Source: Streptomyces sp. NRRL F-5630
Lineage (GTDB): Bacteria > Actinomycetota > Actinomycetes > Streptomycetales > Streptomycetaceae
Assembly: GCF_000719475.1 (NCBI RefSeq)
Contig: NZ_JOGO01000001.1
Span: 1-64,000 of the forward strand
Direction: 5' to 3'
Length of the DNA stretch: 64,000 bases
Within the stretch, counting starts at the first letter, position 1. Each line of letters begins with the position of its first letter. Shown here one piece after another: positions 17,830-26,313 of the stretch. Both the position numbers and the translations under genes were made by a program. The notes beneath the pieces were generated by a model. That model was not told where the DNA came from. It did no database searches and worked only from the letters and a program-made list of their open reading frames with translations.

Positions 17830-19487
17830 GCCTGTCCCCCGGCGTTCGTGACCACCCGGTCCGGGGCGGCCGTGGCCCCGGGGACGGCGGGGGACGTGCC
17901 GGCACCGGCCGGGACGGCGGGGGAAGATTCGTAGGGGCTCGGCACCGGGAAGTACGCGCGCAGGAAGTCGAGCGCGGCCCTGGTGCCGTCGGCGAGCGCG
18001 GTGGCCGAGCCGAGGCCGAAAAGGTGCAGGTGCTGGACATCGCGCCGCACGAGGAGCCGGGCGTAGAGCCGCCGTGCCCCGGGGTGGGCGGCGTGGAGGG
18101 CGAGACCCTTGCCGCTGAGCGGTGTGGCGGCGTCCGCGACGCGGGCGTGGTGGTGCGCCAGTCCGTCCAGGGGGTGCGTGGTGGGCAGCGTGTCGCGCGT
18201 CTGGCCGTCGCCGCAGGGGTCGGCCGGCAGCGCGGCGCCCAGCTCGGCGAGGGTCGCACGGCTCAGCGGCTGGGGGCCGTGCGCGTAACCGCTGGTCACG
18301 GCACGGCCGGTCAGCTCCTGGGCGCGCGCGGTCCATTCAGCGAGGGCTTCGTCGGCGGTCCACGGCCCGGTCCTGGGGCGGGTCGCGCCGGTCGGCGTGA
18401 AGTAGTCGAAGGGGCGGGTGGGCCGGCCGAGGAGGGCGCCGGGCCGCAGCAGCAGGAAGTGCTCGCTGAGCCGGGGTATCGCGTGCAGGGCGCTACCGTG
18501 CCCTGACCGGTGGACCACGAGCCGTTCGCCGGGGGCGAGCCAGGAGGGGACCGGGGACTCGGCGAGAACGTGGACGACGTCGATCCAGGGAGCGTGCTGG
18601 TGCAGGGAGCGCAGGGCGGCGCGCAGCAGCTCCTCCGCCCAGGGCGCGGTGTCGCGCCACAGCACGACCGCGTCCACGGGGAAGGTGATGTCCTCCAGCC
18701 GCGGGATGTCGAAGGGAGCCAGCGAGGTAGTGCCGACGGAGGGGTCGGCGATGTAGCCGCTGAGCTGCCGCAGACCCAGCTCCACGCGGGGGGTGTCGCG
18801 TGCGACCACGCGCTGGACGCGGTTGGGCCTGGGGCCCACGAGACGTTCCGTGGCCAGCTCGTTGTTGACGGTCCAGAACTCGATCTCGACCCCGGCGTGC
18901 TGGCCGAGCACGAGGCTCGCGGTGGGATCGGCGCGCAGCCACTGGACGCGGAAGACGCGGACGCGCCCGTAGTTGCGCCACGCGGCGAGGTCACCGCCGG
19001 GTATCCGACTGGGCGCCGGGTCTCCCGGCATCACGGAGCTGACATAGCCGGTGTGCTCCTGGAGGAGGGCGCGCAGTGCCCGGCGCACGGGGCCCTTGTA
19101 GCGGCTCTCGACGGCGAGGCTGAGCCGCCGGTCGTCCAGCGCGGGCACGGCGAACCACGGGATACCGGCCGAGTCGAGGGCGGCGGTGACCACGTCGTGG
19201 TCGATGCGCCAGGCCTCCTGCGGAGTGAGGCCGGGGCTGACGTGCGCGGTCCTGCCGTCGGCGAGAAGGACCTCCTGGCCGGAGAGGAGGTGGAGTTCGG
19301 TGCGGCGCAGACGGCGCAGGGCGCGCTTGTGCAGCCCCACCTCACGTATGTCGAGGGTGCGGGCGAGAGACTGCTTCGCCTTGCGGCGCACACCTGCCGG
19401 CATACCGGAGGCCAGGGAGCGCAGGGGACGCGGGACGACGCGCCCGTACAGACGGGCGGCCGAACCCAGGGACGAGGGGTCAGGCAC
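17826..19487 (-). CDS. Stealth paralogue with degenerate catalytic motifs (probable pseudoenzyme)
   Basis: 553 aa, between two intact Stealth genes. The N-terminal ~250 residues align with its neighbours (VVTAALDSAGIPWFAVPALDDRRLSLAV ... VEIEFWTVNNELATERLVGPRPNRV). In the core, CR1 is changed from VYTWVDG to VVLWRDT (about 267), the YISRDELRF segment is missing, FNSHAIESQLHHI is reduced to HGSALHAIPRLSEH, and FLYFNDD has become FLLLRPG, so the acidic and histidine active-site residues are gone. The C-terminal FPVPSPYE tail is kept. The frame is open and GC3-typical, so it looks like a functional, non-catalytic partner rather than a decaying gene. GTG start with GGAG eight bases upstream; overlaps the next gene by four bases. 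Confidence 0.75.
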   Translation of the reverse strand: MPDPSSLGSAARLYGRVVPRPLRSLASGMPAGVRRKAKQSLARTLDIREVGLHKRALRRLRRTELHLLSGQEVLLADGRTAHVSPGLTPQEAWRIDHDVVTAALDSAGIPWFAVPALDDRRLSLAVESRYKGPVRRALRALLQEHTGYVSSVMPGDPAPSRIPGGDLAAWRNYGRVRVFRVQWLRADPTASLVLGQHAGVEIEFWTVNNELATERLVGPRPNRVQRVVARDTPRVELGLRQLSGYIADPSVGTTSLAPFDIPRLEDITFPVDAVVLWRDTAPWAEELLRAALRSLHQHAPWIDVVHVLAESPVPSWLAPGERLVVHRSGHGSALHAIPRLSEHFLLLRPGALLGRPTRPFDYFTPTGATRPRTGPWTADEALAEWTARAQELTGRAVTSGYAHGPQPLSRATLAELGAALPADPCGDGQTRDTLPTTHPLDGLAHHHARVADAATPLSGKGLALHAAHPGARRLYARLLVRRDVQHLHLFGLGSATALADGTRAALDFLRAYFPVPSPYESSPAVPAGAGTSPAVPGATAAPDRVVTNAGGQA

Positions 19488-19517
19488 GGTGGCAGCTCCG
19501 GGAGGAGTTCTCGCTGG

Positions 19518-21149
19518 TCATCGTTCGTGGGGACTCGGGGTCGGGAAGTAACGGTGGAGAAAGGAGTCGAGTACTTCTTGCTGGGCCTCGACCTCCTCGG
19601 GGAGCGAGAAGGCGTCGTTGAGGCAGAAGCTGTCCTTGTCCCGTTCGATGAGCAGGCGGTCCAGCCGCGCCACGAGGTCGGGCACGGCGAGCTGGATGTA
19701 GGAGAACGGCAGCGACGACGGCAAGGCGCGTCCGGTGAGCGCCGCGTAGTAGAGGGCCATGGAGGAGGTGGGGGACAGGTCCGTCATGGCGCGGAAACGA
19801 CTCGCCGCGGTCCGTCCCCAAGCCTCGGGGAAGTCGCGCTCCGCCTCCTCCATGGCGCTGCGGCGCAGGGCGTACGGGGCGTGCTCCATGGGTTGCGTGA
19901 TGACGCGCCCGAAGCGCTGACGCAGCAGGGCCCGGTTGTTCTTGCACGCGGCGTCCACCGGGGTGTCCGTCTCCACGACCGGTCCTTGGGGGATCCGGTT
20001 GCGGGAGGGGAAATAGCGGGCGACACCCGTGGGACCGAAGAAGGTGTGGGGTGTGACGGGGCGGCCGAAGAACATGTCGTCGTTGAGGTAGAGGAAGTGT
20101 TCCGCCAGGCCGTCGATGTGGTGGAGCTGACTCTCGATGGAGTGCGAGTTGAAGGTGGGCAGATCCTCGGGACGGGTGAAAATCTCCCGATGGCTGACGA
20201 CGCGTACACCCGGGACATCGGTGCGCAGCCAGGCGGGCGTCTGGTCGTCGGTGACGATGTGGACGGTGCGCACCCACGGCGCGAAGAGGTGCACCGAGCG
20301 CAGGGAGAAGCGCAGTTCGTCCCGGCTGATGAAGCGGGCGTCGCTCGCGGACTCGGCGTGGTACACCTCGCCCTTGACGGCGGCCTTGCGGCGCTGCCAC
20401 GCGGGGTCGTTCCCGTCCACCCAGGTGTAGACGAGGTCGATGGGGAAGGTGATGTCCTCGACAGTGGGGACCAGGAACTCGGGCCTGGTGGGCAGCGGGG
20501 GGGCCAGTTCCGGGGGCGTCCACGGGGAGACGAAGCGGCTGAAGAGATGGGCGGGCCCGGTGACGGTGGGGCCGTCGGCGGCCACGGCCCAGGTGACCCG
20601 GTTGGCGCGCGGGGCGAGGAGCCGGTCCCCTTCCTGCCGCCAGAACTCCACGGCGCAGCCGTACTGGTCGCCGAGCAGGAGGTGTCCGCCGGGATCGGAG
20701 CGGTGCCAGGCGAGGTGCACGGCGAGGGCTTCGTGGGCGTCGAGCCAGGCTCGGGAGGCGGCGCACGGGGCGGCCTCGGTCGTCCCGCCCTCGGGGTCGA
20801 GGACGAGGGACAACATGGCGTCCTCGTCGGCGAGATCCTGGCGCAGCGCGCTGAGCGCCCGGTCCCTGTACTCCTCCGCCACGGCGAGCGTGGTGCCGTG
20901 GTCGCCGCGGCCCCGGACGGTGAAGTACGGGATGCGCGCGGCGTCGAGGACGCGGGTCACGCCGAGGCGGTTGGCCTCACGGGCGCCCAGCGGCGTGGCG
21001 CGTGGGTCGGTTCGGACGCGGGGCCCGCTGAGGGCGTAGGAACCGGCGGCGGGGTGTCGCGTCTCGTCCCAGGGATGCGAGAGGGAGGTCTCAGCCGCTC
21101 CTCCGGCTCTGATGTCCTGACCGGACCCGGGTGCGGAAATCGTCGCCAC
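19518..21149 (-). CDS. Stealth-family sugar-1-phosphate transferase, first gene of operon
   Basis: 543 aa from GTG 21149, which has GGAAGGTGGACA directly upstream; a longer frame reaches 21275 but has no such signal. The shared N-terminal domain (RVLDAARIPYFTVRGRGDHGTTLAV ... CAVEFWRQEGDRLLAPRANRV) is followed by an intact Stealth core: FPIDLVYTWVDGNDPAW (about 238), FISRDELRFSLRSVHLFAPW, FNSHSIESQLHHIDGL (about 331), FLYLNDDMFFGRP, DAACKNNRALLRQRFG and LNDAFSLPEEVE. It ends 30 bp before the degenerate paralogue. Likely role: polymerising or decorating a phosphodiester-linked surface glycan. Confidence 0.85.
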   Translation of the reverse strand: MATISAPGSGQDIRAGGAAETSLSHPWDETRHPAAGSYALSGPRVRTDPRATPLGAREANRLGVTRVLDAARIPYFTVRGRGDHGTTLAVAEEYRDRALSALRQDLADEDAMLSLVLDPEGGTTEAAPCAASRAWLDAHEALAVHLAWHRSDPGGHLLLGDQYGCAVEFWRQEGDRLLAPRANRVTWAVAADGPTVTGPAHLFSRFVSPWTPPELAPPLPTRPEFLVPTVEDITFPIDLVYTWVDGNDPAWQRRKAAVKGEVYHAESASDARFISRDELRFSLRSVHLFAPWVRTVHIVTDDQTPAWLRTDVPGVRVVSHREIFTRPEDLPTFNSHSIESQLHHIDGLAEHFLYLNDDMFFGRPVTPHTFFGPTGVARYFPSRNRIPQGPVVETDTPVDAACKNNRALLRQRFGRVITQPMEHAPYALRRSAMEEAERDFPEAWGRTAASRFRAMTDLSPTSSMALYYAALTGRALPSSLPFSYIQLAVPDLVARLDRLLIERDKDSFCLNDAFSLPEEVEAQQEVLDSFLHRYFPTPSPHER

Positions 21150-21588
21150 TGTCCACCTTCCCCACGGCGGCACCCTGTGCGCGACTGTCCTAGCGGTGCC
21201 GAAAAATGCCCGGCACGACGAGGCGACACGGACCTGATCGAGGGAGCCGTTTCGCCGGTGTTCCGCCGCCGTCACCCAGGCGTACGTCGGGCCACTCTGG
21301 AAACCTGCTCCACATCTTCCTCATATCGTCGCTTACTTCTTCAATAATTGTCAACGACGGTTCACTTGGTCACAAATGTGAACAAGGATGATCGACAGAG
21401 GTATCTCAGCAGCGCGAGAAGAGTGCGCAAGGGAGCGAGGGAAGAGCGGAACCCGGCACCCTCGGGGAAGCGTCTGTACGTTCGATGTCGCCTATATATA
21501 GTGCGGATTCACGCGCAGCCCGGTCCTCGCCGCCCCGTGACGGCTCACTCCCCCACACCGAGGCCCCTCAAGCGACGACTGGAGCAGC
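21150..21588. promoter_or_regulatory. Divergent control region between Stealth operon and LCP gene
   Basis: 439 bp, AT-richer than the genes beside it. It holds the inverted repeat GTTCAC-N12-GTGAAC at 21360-21383 and a TATATATAGT stretch at 21493-21502 that includes a possible -10 (TATAGT) for the rightward LCP gene. No convincing ORF was seen. Confidence 0.6.
21360..21383. promoter_or_regulatory. Candidate operator GTTCAC-N12-GTGAAC
   Basis: Perfect 6-bp arms, with TTGGTCACAAAT between them holding a third GTCACA half-site. Its midpoint position between divergent wall-glycan genes suggests joint regulation. Confidence 0.45.
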
Positions 21589-22665
21589 ATGAGCCACAAC
21601 GAGGCGCCGCCCGCCGCCCCTTCCCGACGTGCCCGGCCGCGCAGGAAGCGGCACACAGGGCGGTGGATCCTCGTCGGCCTGCTGGTCGTCGTGCTCGCCG
21701 CCGGCGGTACCGGCTGGTGGTACTACGAGCACCTGAACGGCAACCTCAAGGGCGTGGACCTGAGCAAGCAACTCGACGAGTCCACGCGGCCGAAGAAGGC
21801 CGTCGCCGCCGGGGACGCCACCAATCTCCTGGTCCTCGGCTCCGATTCGCGCGCGGGGGACAACGGCAAGCTCGACGCGGGGAACGTGAGCGGGGCCCGC
21901 TCGGACACCGCGCTGCTCGTGCACATCCCCGAGGGGCGGCAGAAGGCGGTCGCGGTGAGCATCCCGCGCGACACGCTCGTGGACCGGCCCGAGTGCACGA
22001 AGCACGACGGCTCGGCCCTCCCGGCCGCGCACCGCGTCATGTTCAACTCGGTGTACTCGCTCGCCGGGCCCGCCTGCGTCGTCAAGACCGTCGAGAAGAT
22101 GTCGGACGTACGCGTCGACCACCTCGTCGAGGTGGACTTCGCCGGCTTCAAGGGCCTCGTGGACGCGATCGGCGGCGTCACCGTGACGACGGACGAGGAC
22201 ATCCACGACGCGAAGAGCGGCTTCGACCTGCCGAAGGGCACGCACAAGCTCGACGGCACCGACTCGCTCAAGTTCGTCCGCACCCGCTACGGCCACGGCG
22301 ACGGCAGCGACCTCGGCCGCATCGGTCTCCAGCAGCAGTTCCTGCTGGCGCTGCTGAGCGAGGTGAAGAACCAGGACCTCCTCGGCAGCCCCGCCAAGGC
22401 CATCAAGATGGCGAACTCCGCGACCAAGGCGCTCACCACGGACGAGGACCTCGCCTCGCTCACGTCCCTCGCCAAGTTCGCCCGGAGCATGCGCGGGATC
22501 GACCCGAACACGATGGAGACCATCATGTTGCCGGTCGCCTACGACAAGCAGGACCCCAACCGCGTCGTTCCGGCCGAACCGCAGGCCACGCAGTTGTGGA
22601 AGGCGCTCCGCAACGATGTGGACATCCCGGAGTCGGCGAAGAAGTCACCGGCGACGGGGGGCTGA
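21589..22665 (+). CDS. LytR-CpsA-Psr (LCP) family cell-wall glycopolymer ligase
   Basis: 358 aa. A basic Arg-rich cytoplasmic N-terminus (residues 10-24), a single membrane helix (WILVGLLVVVLAAGGTGWWYY, about 26-46), then the extracellular LCP domain: NLLVLGSDSRAGD (Asp-Ser-Arg), ARSDTALLVHI, VSIPRDTLVD, IGGVTVTTDEDI and FVRTRYGHGDGSDLGRIGLQQQFL with the Arg cluster. LCP proteins move undecaprenyl-linked glycopolymers onto peptidoglycan. Facing the Stealth operon across one control region, it is a plausible attachment enzyme for the polymer those genes make. The specific polymer is not known. Confidence 0.92.
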   Translation: MSHNEAPPAAPSRRARPRRKRHTGRWILVGLLVVVLAAGGTGWWYYEHLNGNLKGVDLSKQLDESTRPKKAVAAGDATNLLVLGSDSRAGDNGKLDAGNVSGARSDTALLVHIPEGRQKAVAVSIPRDTLVDRPECTKHDGSALPAAHRVMFNSVYSLAGPACVVKTVEKMSDVRVDHLVEVDFAGFKGLVDAIGGVTVTTDEDIHDAKSGFDLPKGTHKLDGTDSLKFVRTRYGHGDGSDLGRIGLQQQFLLALLSEVKNQDLLGSPAKAIKMANSATKALTTDEDLASLTSLAKFARSMRGIDPNTMETIMLPVAYDKQDPNRVVPAEPQATQLWKALRNDVDIPESAKKSPATGG

Positions 22666-22731
22666 GCGCTGAGCCCCGTGTCGTGCCGCACGCCGGCGCC
22701 CCGCGTCGCGACGGTCCCTGGGGCCCGCTCC

Positions 22732-23838
22732 TCAGACCGTCAGCGCGGGTCCCATCAGGAGACCCGGCTCGTCGCTGCGGCGGCTGAGGCGCGGGCGGCC
22801 GTCCGTGCCGAACACGCCGAGGGTCACGCGGCCCGCGCCGTCCAGGGCCAGGCAGGGGCGGCCGGTGCCGCTGAGCCCGCTAGGGGCCCACCACAGCCCG
22901 TCCTGCTCCTGCTCGCTACGGCACATCGCGACCATGACCTGCCCGGCCGCGTCGCGATAGGCGAAGACCGTGCGGTCCTCGCCGTCGATCCGCGCGCGCA
23001 GCACTGACAGGGTGTCGTCCACGGGGGAACCGCCCATGGGTATCAGCCAGCTTCCCGGGCGGTGCGCGACGAGTCCTCCGTTGGCCGGGTCGGTCCAGTA
23101 GAAGGTGACCACGCCGGGCGAGGTCTCCAGCCCTCGTACGCTCCCGCTCCGTACCGAGAGCGGAATGTCCGGCCGCTGCGCGAAGGGGCCATGCGCCTTG
23201 TCCCGCACCCAGTAGGAGGTGAGGGCCTCGCCCGGGGCGAGCACCTCCACCGTGCCGGCCGAGGTGGCGACGGCCGCGGGCACGTCGTAGAGCCTGGACC
23301 CCTTGAGATCCTTCCACCCCTCCCACTTCCCCGTCTTGTCCTCGCGGCGCAGCATGAGGCCGCGGCCTGCGTTGCGCACCAGGACGTGGACGGTGCCTCC
23401 GTCGTCCACGGCGACGGCGGGGACGCCGAGCCGGGCGGCCCGCGTGGGGCTCTTGGTGTGCGGGTTGCCGAGGCCGCGGAAGGTGCCGAGGGCACGCCCC
23501 GTCTGGTACTGGACGGCGTGCACGAGATCGACGGCAGTCGGCGCGTCCTCCCGCGGCACCGCGCGCCGGCCGACGAGATGGGTGTAGCCGTTGGCGCCCT
23601 GGCCCACCGTGAGGGAATCGAGGTGCGGAACGGGGAAGAAGTCGGGCCCCTCCCAGTCCGGGGCACCCGCGCGCCGCTCGGTCCAGCGCAGTACGCCCTC
23701 GGCGGTGTGCGCGAAAGCGGTCAGCCGTCCATCCGTCCCACGCGTGAGCCACGTCCCACGCGGCACCCGCACCTCGACGACGGCCGCTCCGTGCCCCGTC
23801 TGCTCGGCCGCCCCGCCCCGCTGTCCCGCTCTCGCCAT
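22732..23838 (-). CDS. Uncharacterised beta-propeller-like protein
   Basis: 368 aa from ATG 23838 (GAAGGGCGGGC upstream); a GTG at 23868 would add 10 residues. There is no signal peptide or membrane helix. The sequence has repeated blade-like units with Gly-Trp/Phe-Tyr-Trp patterns (GRLTAFAHTAEGVLRWTERR, GLMLRREDKTGKWEGWKDL, VVTFYWTDPANGGLVAHRPGSW, RTVFAYRDAAGQVMVAMCR), reminiscent of tectonin/PLL-like propellers. I do not recognise a named family and assign no function. It converges on the LCP gene 66 bp away, with no evident terminator. Confidence 0.7.
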   Translation of the reverse strand: MARAGQRGGAAEQTGHGAAVVEVRVPRGTWLTRGTDGRLTAFAHTAEGVLRWTERRAGAPDWEGPDFFPVPHLDSLTVGQGANGYTHLVGRRAVPREDAPTAVDLVHAVQYQTGRALGTFRGLGNPHTKSPTRAARLGVPAVAVDDGGTVHVLVRNAGRGLMLRREDKTGKWEGWKDLKGSRLYDVPAAVATSAGTVEVLAPGEALTSYWVRDKAHGPFAQRPDIPLSVRSGSVRGLETSPGVVTFYWTDPANGGLVAHRPGSWLIPMGGSPVDDTLSVLRARIDGEDRTVFAYRDAAGQVMVAMCRSEQEQDGLWWAPSGLSGTGRPCLALDGAGRVTLGVFGTDGRPRLSRRSDEPGLLMGPALTV

Positions 23839-23965
23839 CAGCCCGCCCTTCTTCCCAGGCCGGACCACCGGCCGCCGCGGGCCGTACCGTCACCCGGGCA
23901 GCGCCCATCATAGGAGCCGTCGGAGAACGGCTCCGCCCCCGTCCCCGCCGCGCGATGATGAGGCC

Positions 23966-24337
23966 ATGGACGCACAGCGCACACTCGTCGTGGACGCCGC
24001 CAATGTCGTCGGCTCGGTGCCGGACGGCTGGTGGAAGGACCGCAAGGGGGCCGCAGAGCGGCTCCGGGACTCGCTCGCGCGGTACGGGAGCGAGGGCTTG
24101 CCCGGCTGGCCGGCGCCGCTCGACGTGGTGCTCGTCGTCGAGGGCGCCGCGCGGGGCGTGACGGCGGTGGAAGGCGTACGGGTCGTGGCCGCCCCCGGCA
24201 GCGGCGACGACGAGATCGTGGCGGAGGTCGAACGGGCCCCCGGCCCGGCCCTCGTCATCACGGCCGACCGCGAACTGCGCGAGAGAGTCACGGCCTTGGG
24301 CGCGGAGGTGGCGGGCCCCCGCACCGTACGGCCCTGA
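23966..24337 (+). CDS. Small NYN/PIN-like predicted nuclease
   Basis: 123 aa. It starts with TLVVDAANVVGSVPDGWWKDRKGAAERL, the Asp/Asn metal-site pattern of NYN/PIN-like (YacP-related) RNases, and ends in ALVITADRELRERVTALGAEVAGPRTVR, consistent with the second acidic cluster. GSGDDEIV provides further acidic residues. Similar actinobacterial proteins are sometimes labelled NTP pyrophosphohydrolase; the fold argument favours nuclease. It is divergent from the propeller gene and probably monocistronic. Confidence 0.7.
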   Translation: MDAQRTLVVDAANVVGSVPDGWWKDRKGAAERLRDSLARYGSEGLPGWPAPLDVVLVVEGAARGVTAVEGVRVVAAPGSGDDEIVAEVERAPGPALVITADRELRERVTALGAEVAGPRTVRP

Positions 24338-24461
24338 GGGGACCCCCGGCCCGCGAGGGGGCACCCCTGCCGCCCCCCCACTCCCCCGCCGCAGCCCGAC
24401 CACGGCTGCGTCTCCACCCCTCCCGCCCGTACGCAGCCTGCCGCGGCGATGTGACCCCGGA

Positions 24462-24511
24462 GCGGGAGCGCCGTCGAGGAGCGTCCACGACGGCGCCGCA
24501 GAGGCTCCCGC
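24462..24511. terminator. Convergent terminator hairpin
   Basis: Inner perfect 9-bp stem GCGCCGTCG/CGACGGCGC (11-nt loop) and outer GCGGGAG/CTCCCGC, between the NYN-like gene and the permease gene, which converge. Nothing else is seen in this 261-bp gap. Confidence 0.7.
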
Positions 24512-24598
24512 AGGCGGCGGGCTCCGGAGAGGGGCGGGGACGACGGAGGGGGCGGGGTGAGCATGGCGCTCAGCCTGTCCGCCCCCTTCCGCCCTGTG

Positions 24599-26110
24599 CT
24601 ACCCCTTCCCGGACGACGCCTCGTGGGGGTCGAGCCGGCTGTGGCGGTGGCCGTAGGTCGCGTACAGGATCGTGCCGATGACCATCCAGATGAGGAACCG
24701 GAGCCAGGTCTCGGCCGGGAGGTTCAGCATGAGCCACAGCGAGGCGAGGACCGAGGCGATCGGCAGCCAGGGCACGAGCGGCGTGCGGAACGAGCGGTGG
24801 AGGTCCGGGCGGGTGCGGCGCAGGATGACGACGCCGAGTGCGACGACGATGAAGGCGAAGAGCGTGCCGATGTTGACGAGTTCGGCGAGTTCGTCGATCG
24901 ACGTGAACCCGGCGACGACCGCGACGACACCGCCGAGCAGCGCGGTGGAGCGGTACGGGGAGCCGAAGCGCGGGTGGACCTTCGAGAAGCTCTTGGGCAG
25001 CAGGCCGTCCCGGCTCATGGCGAAGAAGACGCGGGTCTGGCCGAGGAGCAGGATCATGCAGACCGAGGTGAGCCCGACCGCCGCGCCGAAGCTGATGAGC
25101 CCGGCCCAGAAGGGGTGCCCGACCGCCTTGAAGGCGTCGGCGAGCGGGGCGTCGACGGTGAGGTCCGTGTACTTCTGCATACCGGTGACGACGACCGAGA
25201 CAGCGATGTAGAGGACCGTGCAGATGGCCAGGGAGCCCAGGATGCCGCGCGGGACGTCGCGCTGCGGCTTGCGGGTCTCCTCGGCGGCGGTCGCGACGAC
25301 GTCGAAGCCGATGAAGGCGAAGAAGACGACCGCGGCGGCCGTGAAGATGCCCATGACGCCGAAGTTCGACGGCGTGAAGCCGGCGATGAGCTGGATGAGC
25401 GGGGCGGTGAGGCCGCCGCCGCCTTCCGTGGGCTCGGACGGGGGCACGAAGGGCTTGTAGTTGGCGCCCGTGATGAAGAAGGCGCCGACGATGACGACGA
25501 TCAGGACGACGGTCACCTTGACGGCGACGATGACGTTCGTGACGCGCGAGGAGAGCTTCGTGCCCGCGACGAGGATGCCGGTGAGGACGAGGACCAGAAG
25601 GGCCGCGAGAAGGTCGAAGCCGAAGTGACCGCCGTGCGTGCCGCTGAGCCATTGCGGCAGGTGGAATCCGGCCGTGTCGAGGAGCGAGCGGATGTAGCCG
25701 GACCAGCCGACCGCCACCACCGCCGCACCGAGCGCCAGTTCGAGGATGAGGTCCCAGCCGATGATCCAGGCGGGGAACTCACCGAGCGAGGCGTAGGAGA
25801 AGGTGTACGCGGAACCGGCGACCGGGACCGTCGAGGAGAACTCGGCGTAACACAGCGCGGCGAGCGCGCACACGACGCCGGCGACGGCGAAGGCGATCGC
25901 GACCGAGGGGCCGGCGTTCTGCTTGGCGACCTTCCCCGTGAGCACGAAGATTCCGGTGCCGATGACGACCCCGACGCCGAAGACGGTCAGGTCGAGGGCC
26001 GAGAGGGATTTCCGGAGCGAGTGCTCGGGGTCCTCGGTGTCCTTGATCGACTGTTCGATGTTCTTCGTACGGAACAGGGTCCTCGCACGGAAGGGGCTGT
26101 GGCTGTTCAA
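24599..26110 (-). CDS. APC-superfamily amino acid permease (cationic amino acid transporter/YfnA type)
   Basis: 503 aa, about 12 membrane helices. The soluble N-terminus RTKNIEQSIKDTEDPEHSLRKSL leads into the first APC helix, LTVFGVGVVIGTGIFVLTG, then AGVVCALAALCYAEFSSTVPVAGSAYTFSYA and FFAFIGFDVVATAAEETRKPQRDVPRGI, both strong CAT-subfamily motifs. It would import amino acids with H+ coupling. TTG start at 26110, preceded by GGGAGGT seven bases upstream; no better start lies in frame. It stands alone, 203 bp from the dxs stop codon. Confidence 0.9.
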   Translation of the reverse strand: MNSHSPFRARTLFRTKNIEQSIKDTEDPEHSLRKSLSALDLTVFGVGVVIGTGIFVLTGKVAKQNAGPSVAIAFAVAGVVCALAALCYAEFSSTVPVAGSAYTFSYASLGEFPAWIIGWDLILELALGAAVVAVGWSGYIRSLLDTAGFHLPQWLSGTHGGHFGFDLLAALLVLVLTGILVAGTKLSSRVTNVIVAVKVTVVLIVVIVGAFFITGANYKPFVPPSEPTEGGGGLTAPLIQLIAGFTPSNFGVMGIFTAAAVVFFAFIGFDVVATAAEETRKPQRDVPRGILGSLAICTVLYIAVSVVVTGMQKYTDLTVDAPLADAFKAVGHPFWAGLISFGAAVGLTSVCMILLLGQTRVFFAMSRDGLLPKSFSKVHPRFGSPYRSTALLGGVVAVVAGFTSIDELAELVNIGTLFAFIVVALGVVILRRTRPDLHRSFRTPLVPWLPIASVLASLWLMLNLPAETWLRFLIWMVIGTILYATYGHRHSRLDPHEASSGKG

Positions 26111-26313
26111 CGGGGCGACCTCCCACCCTCGGGTGCACGCATGATCGCGAAAGCGATGGGCCACGTCTGCCCGGCCACGGCCCTTTTCACGCGAACGGAC
26201 CACCGTTTCCGCCCCGGAGAGGGGTTTCGACGGCGGTCCGCACCCGGAGGAACGAGCGCGCGCCTCCACCTGCCGGTCCCGGGGCGCGCGGTTCCGTGCG
26301 CCCCGGCGCCCGC

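Noticed and set aside
13973-21149. Capsule locus acquired by transfer
   Set aside because: GC content and third-position bias equal the neighbouring core genes, and no mobile element flanks the operon.
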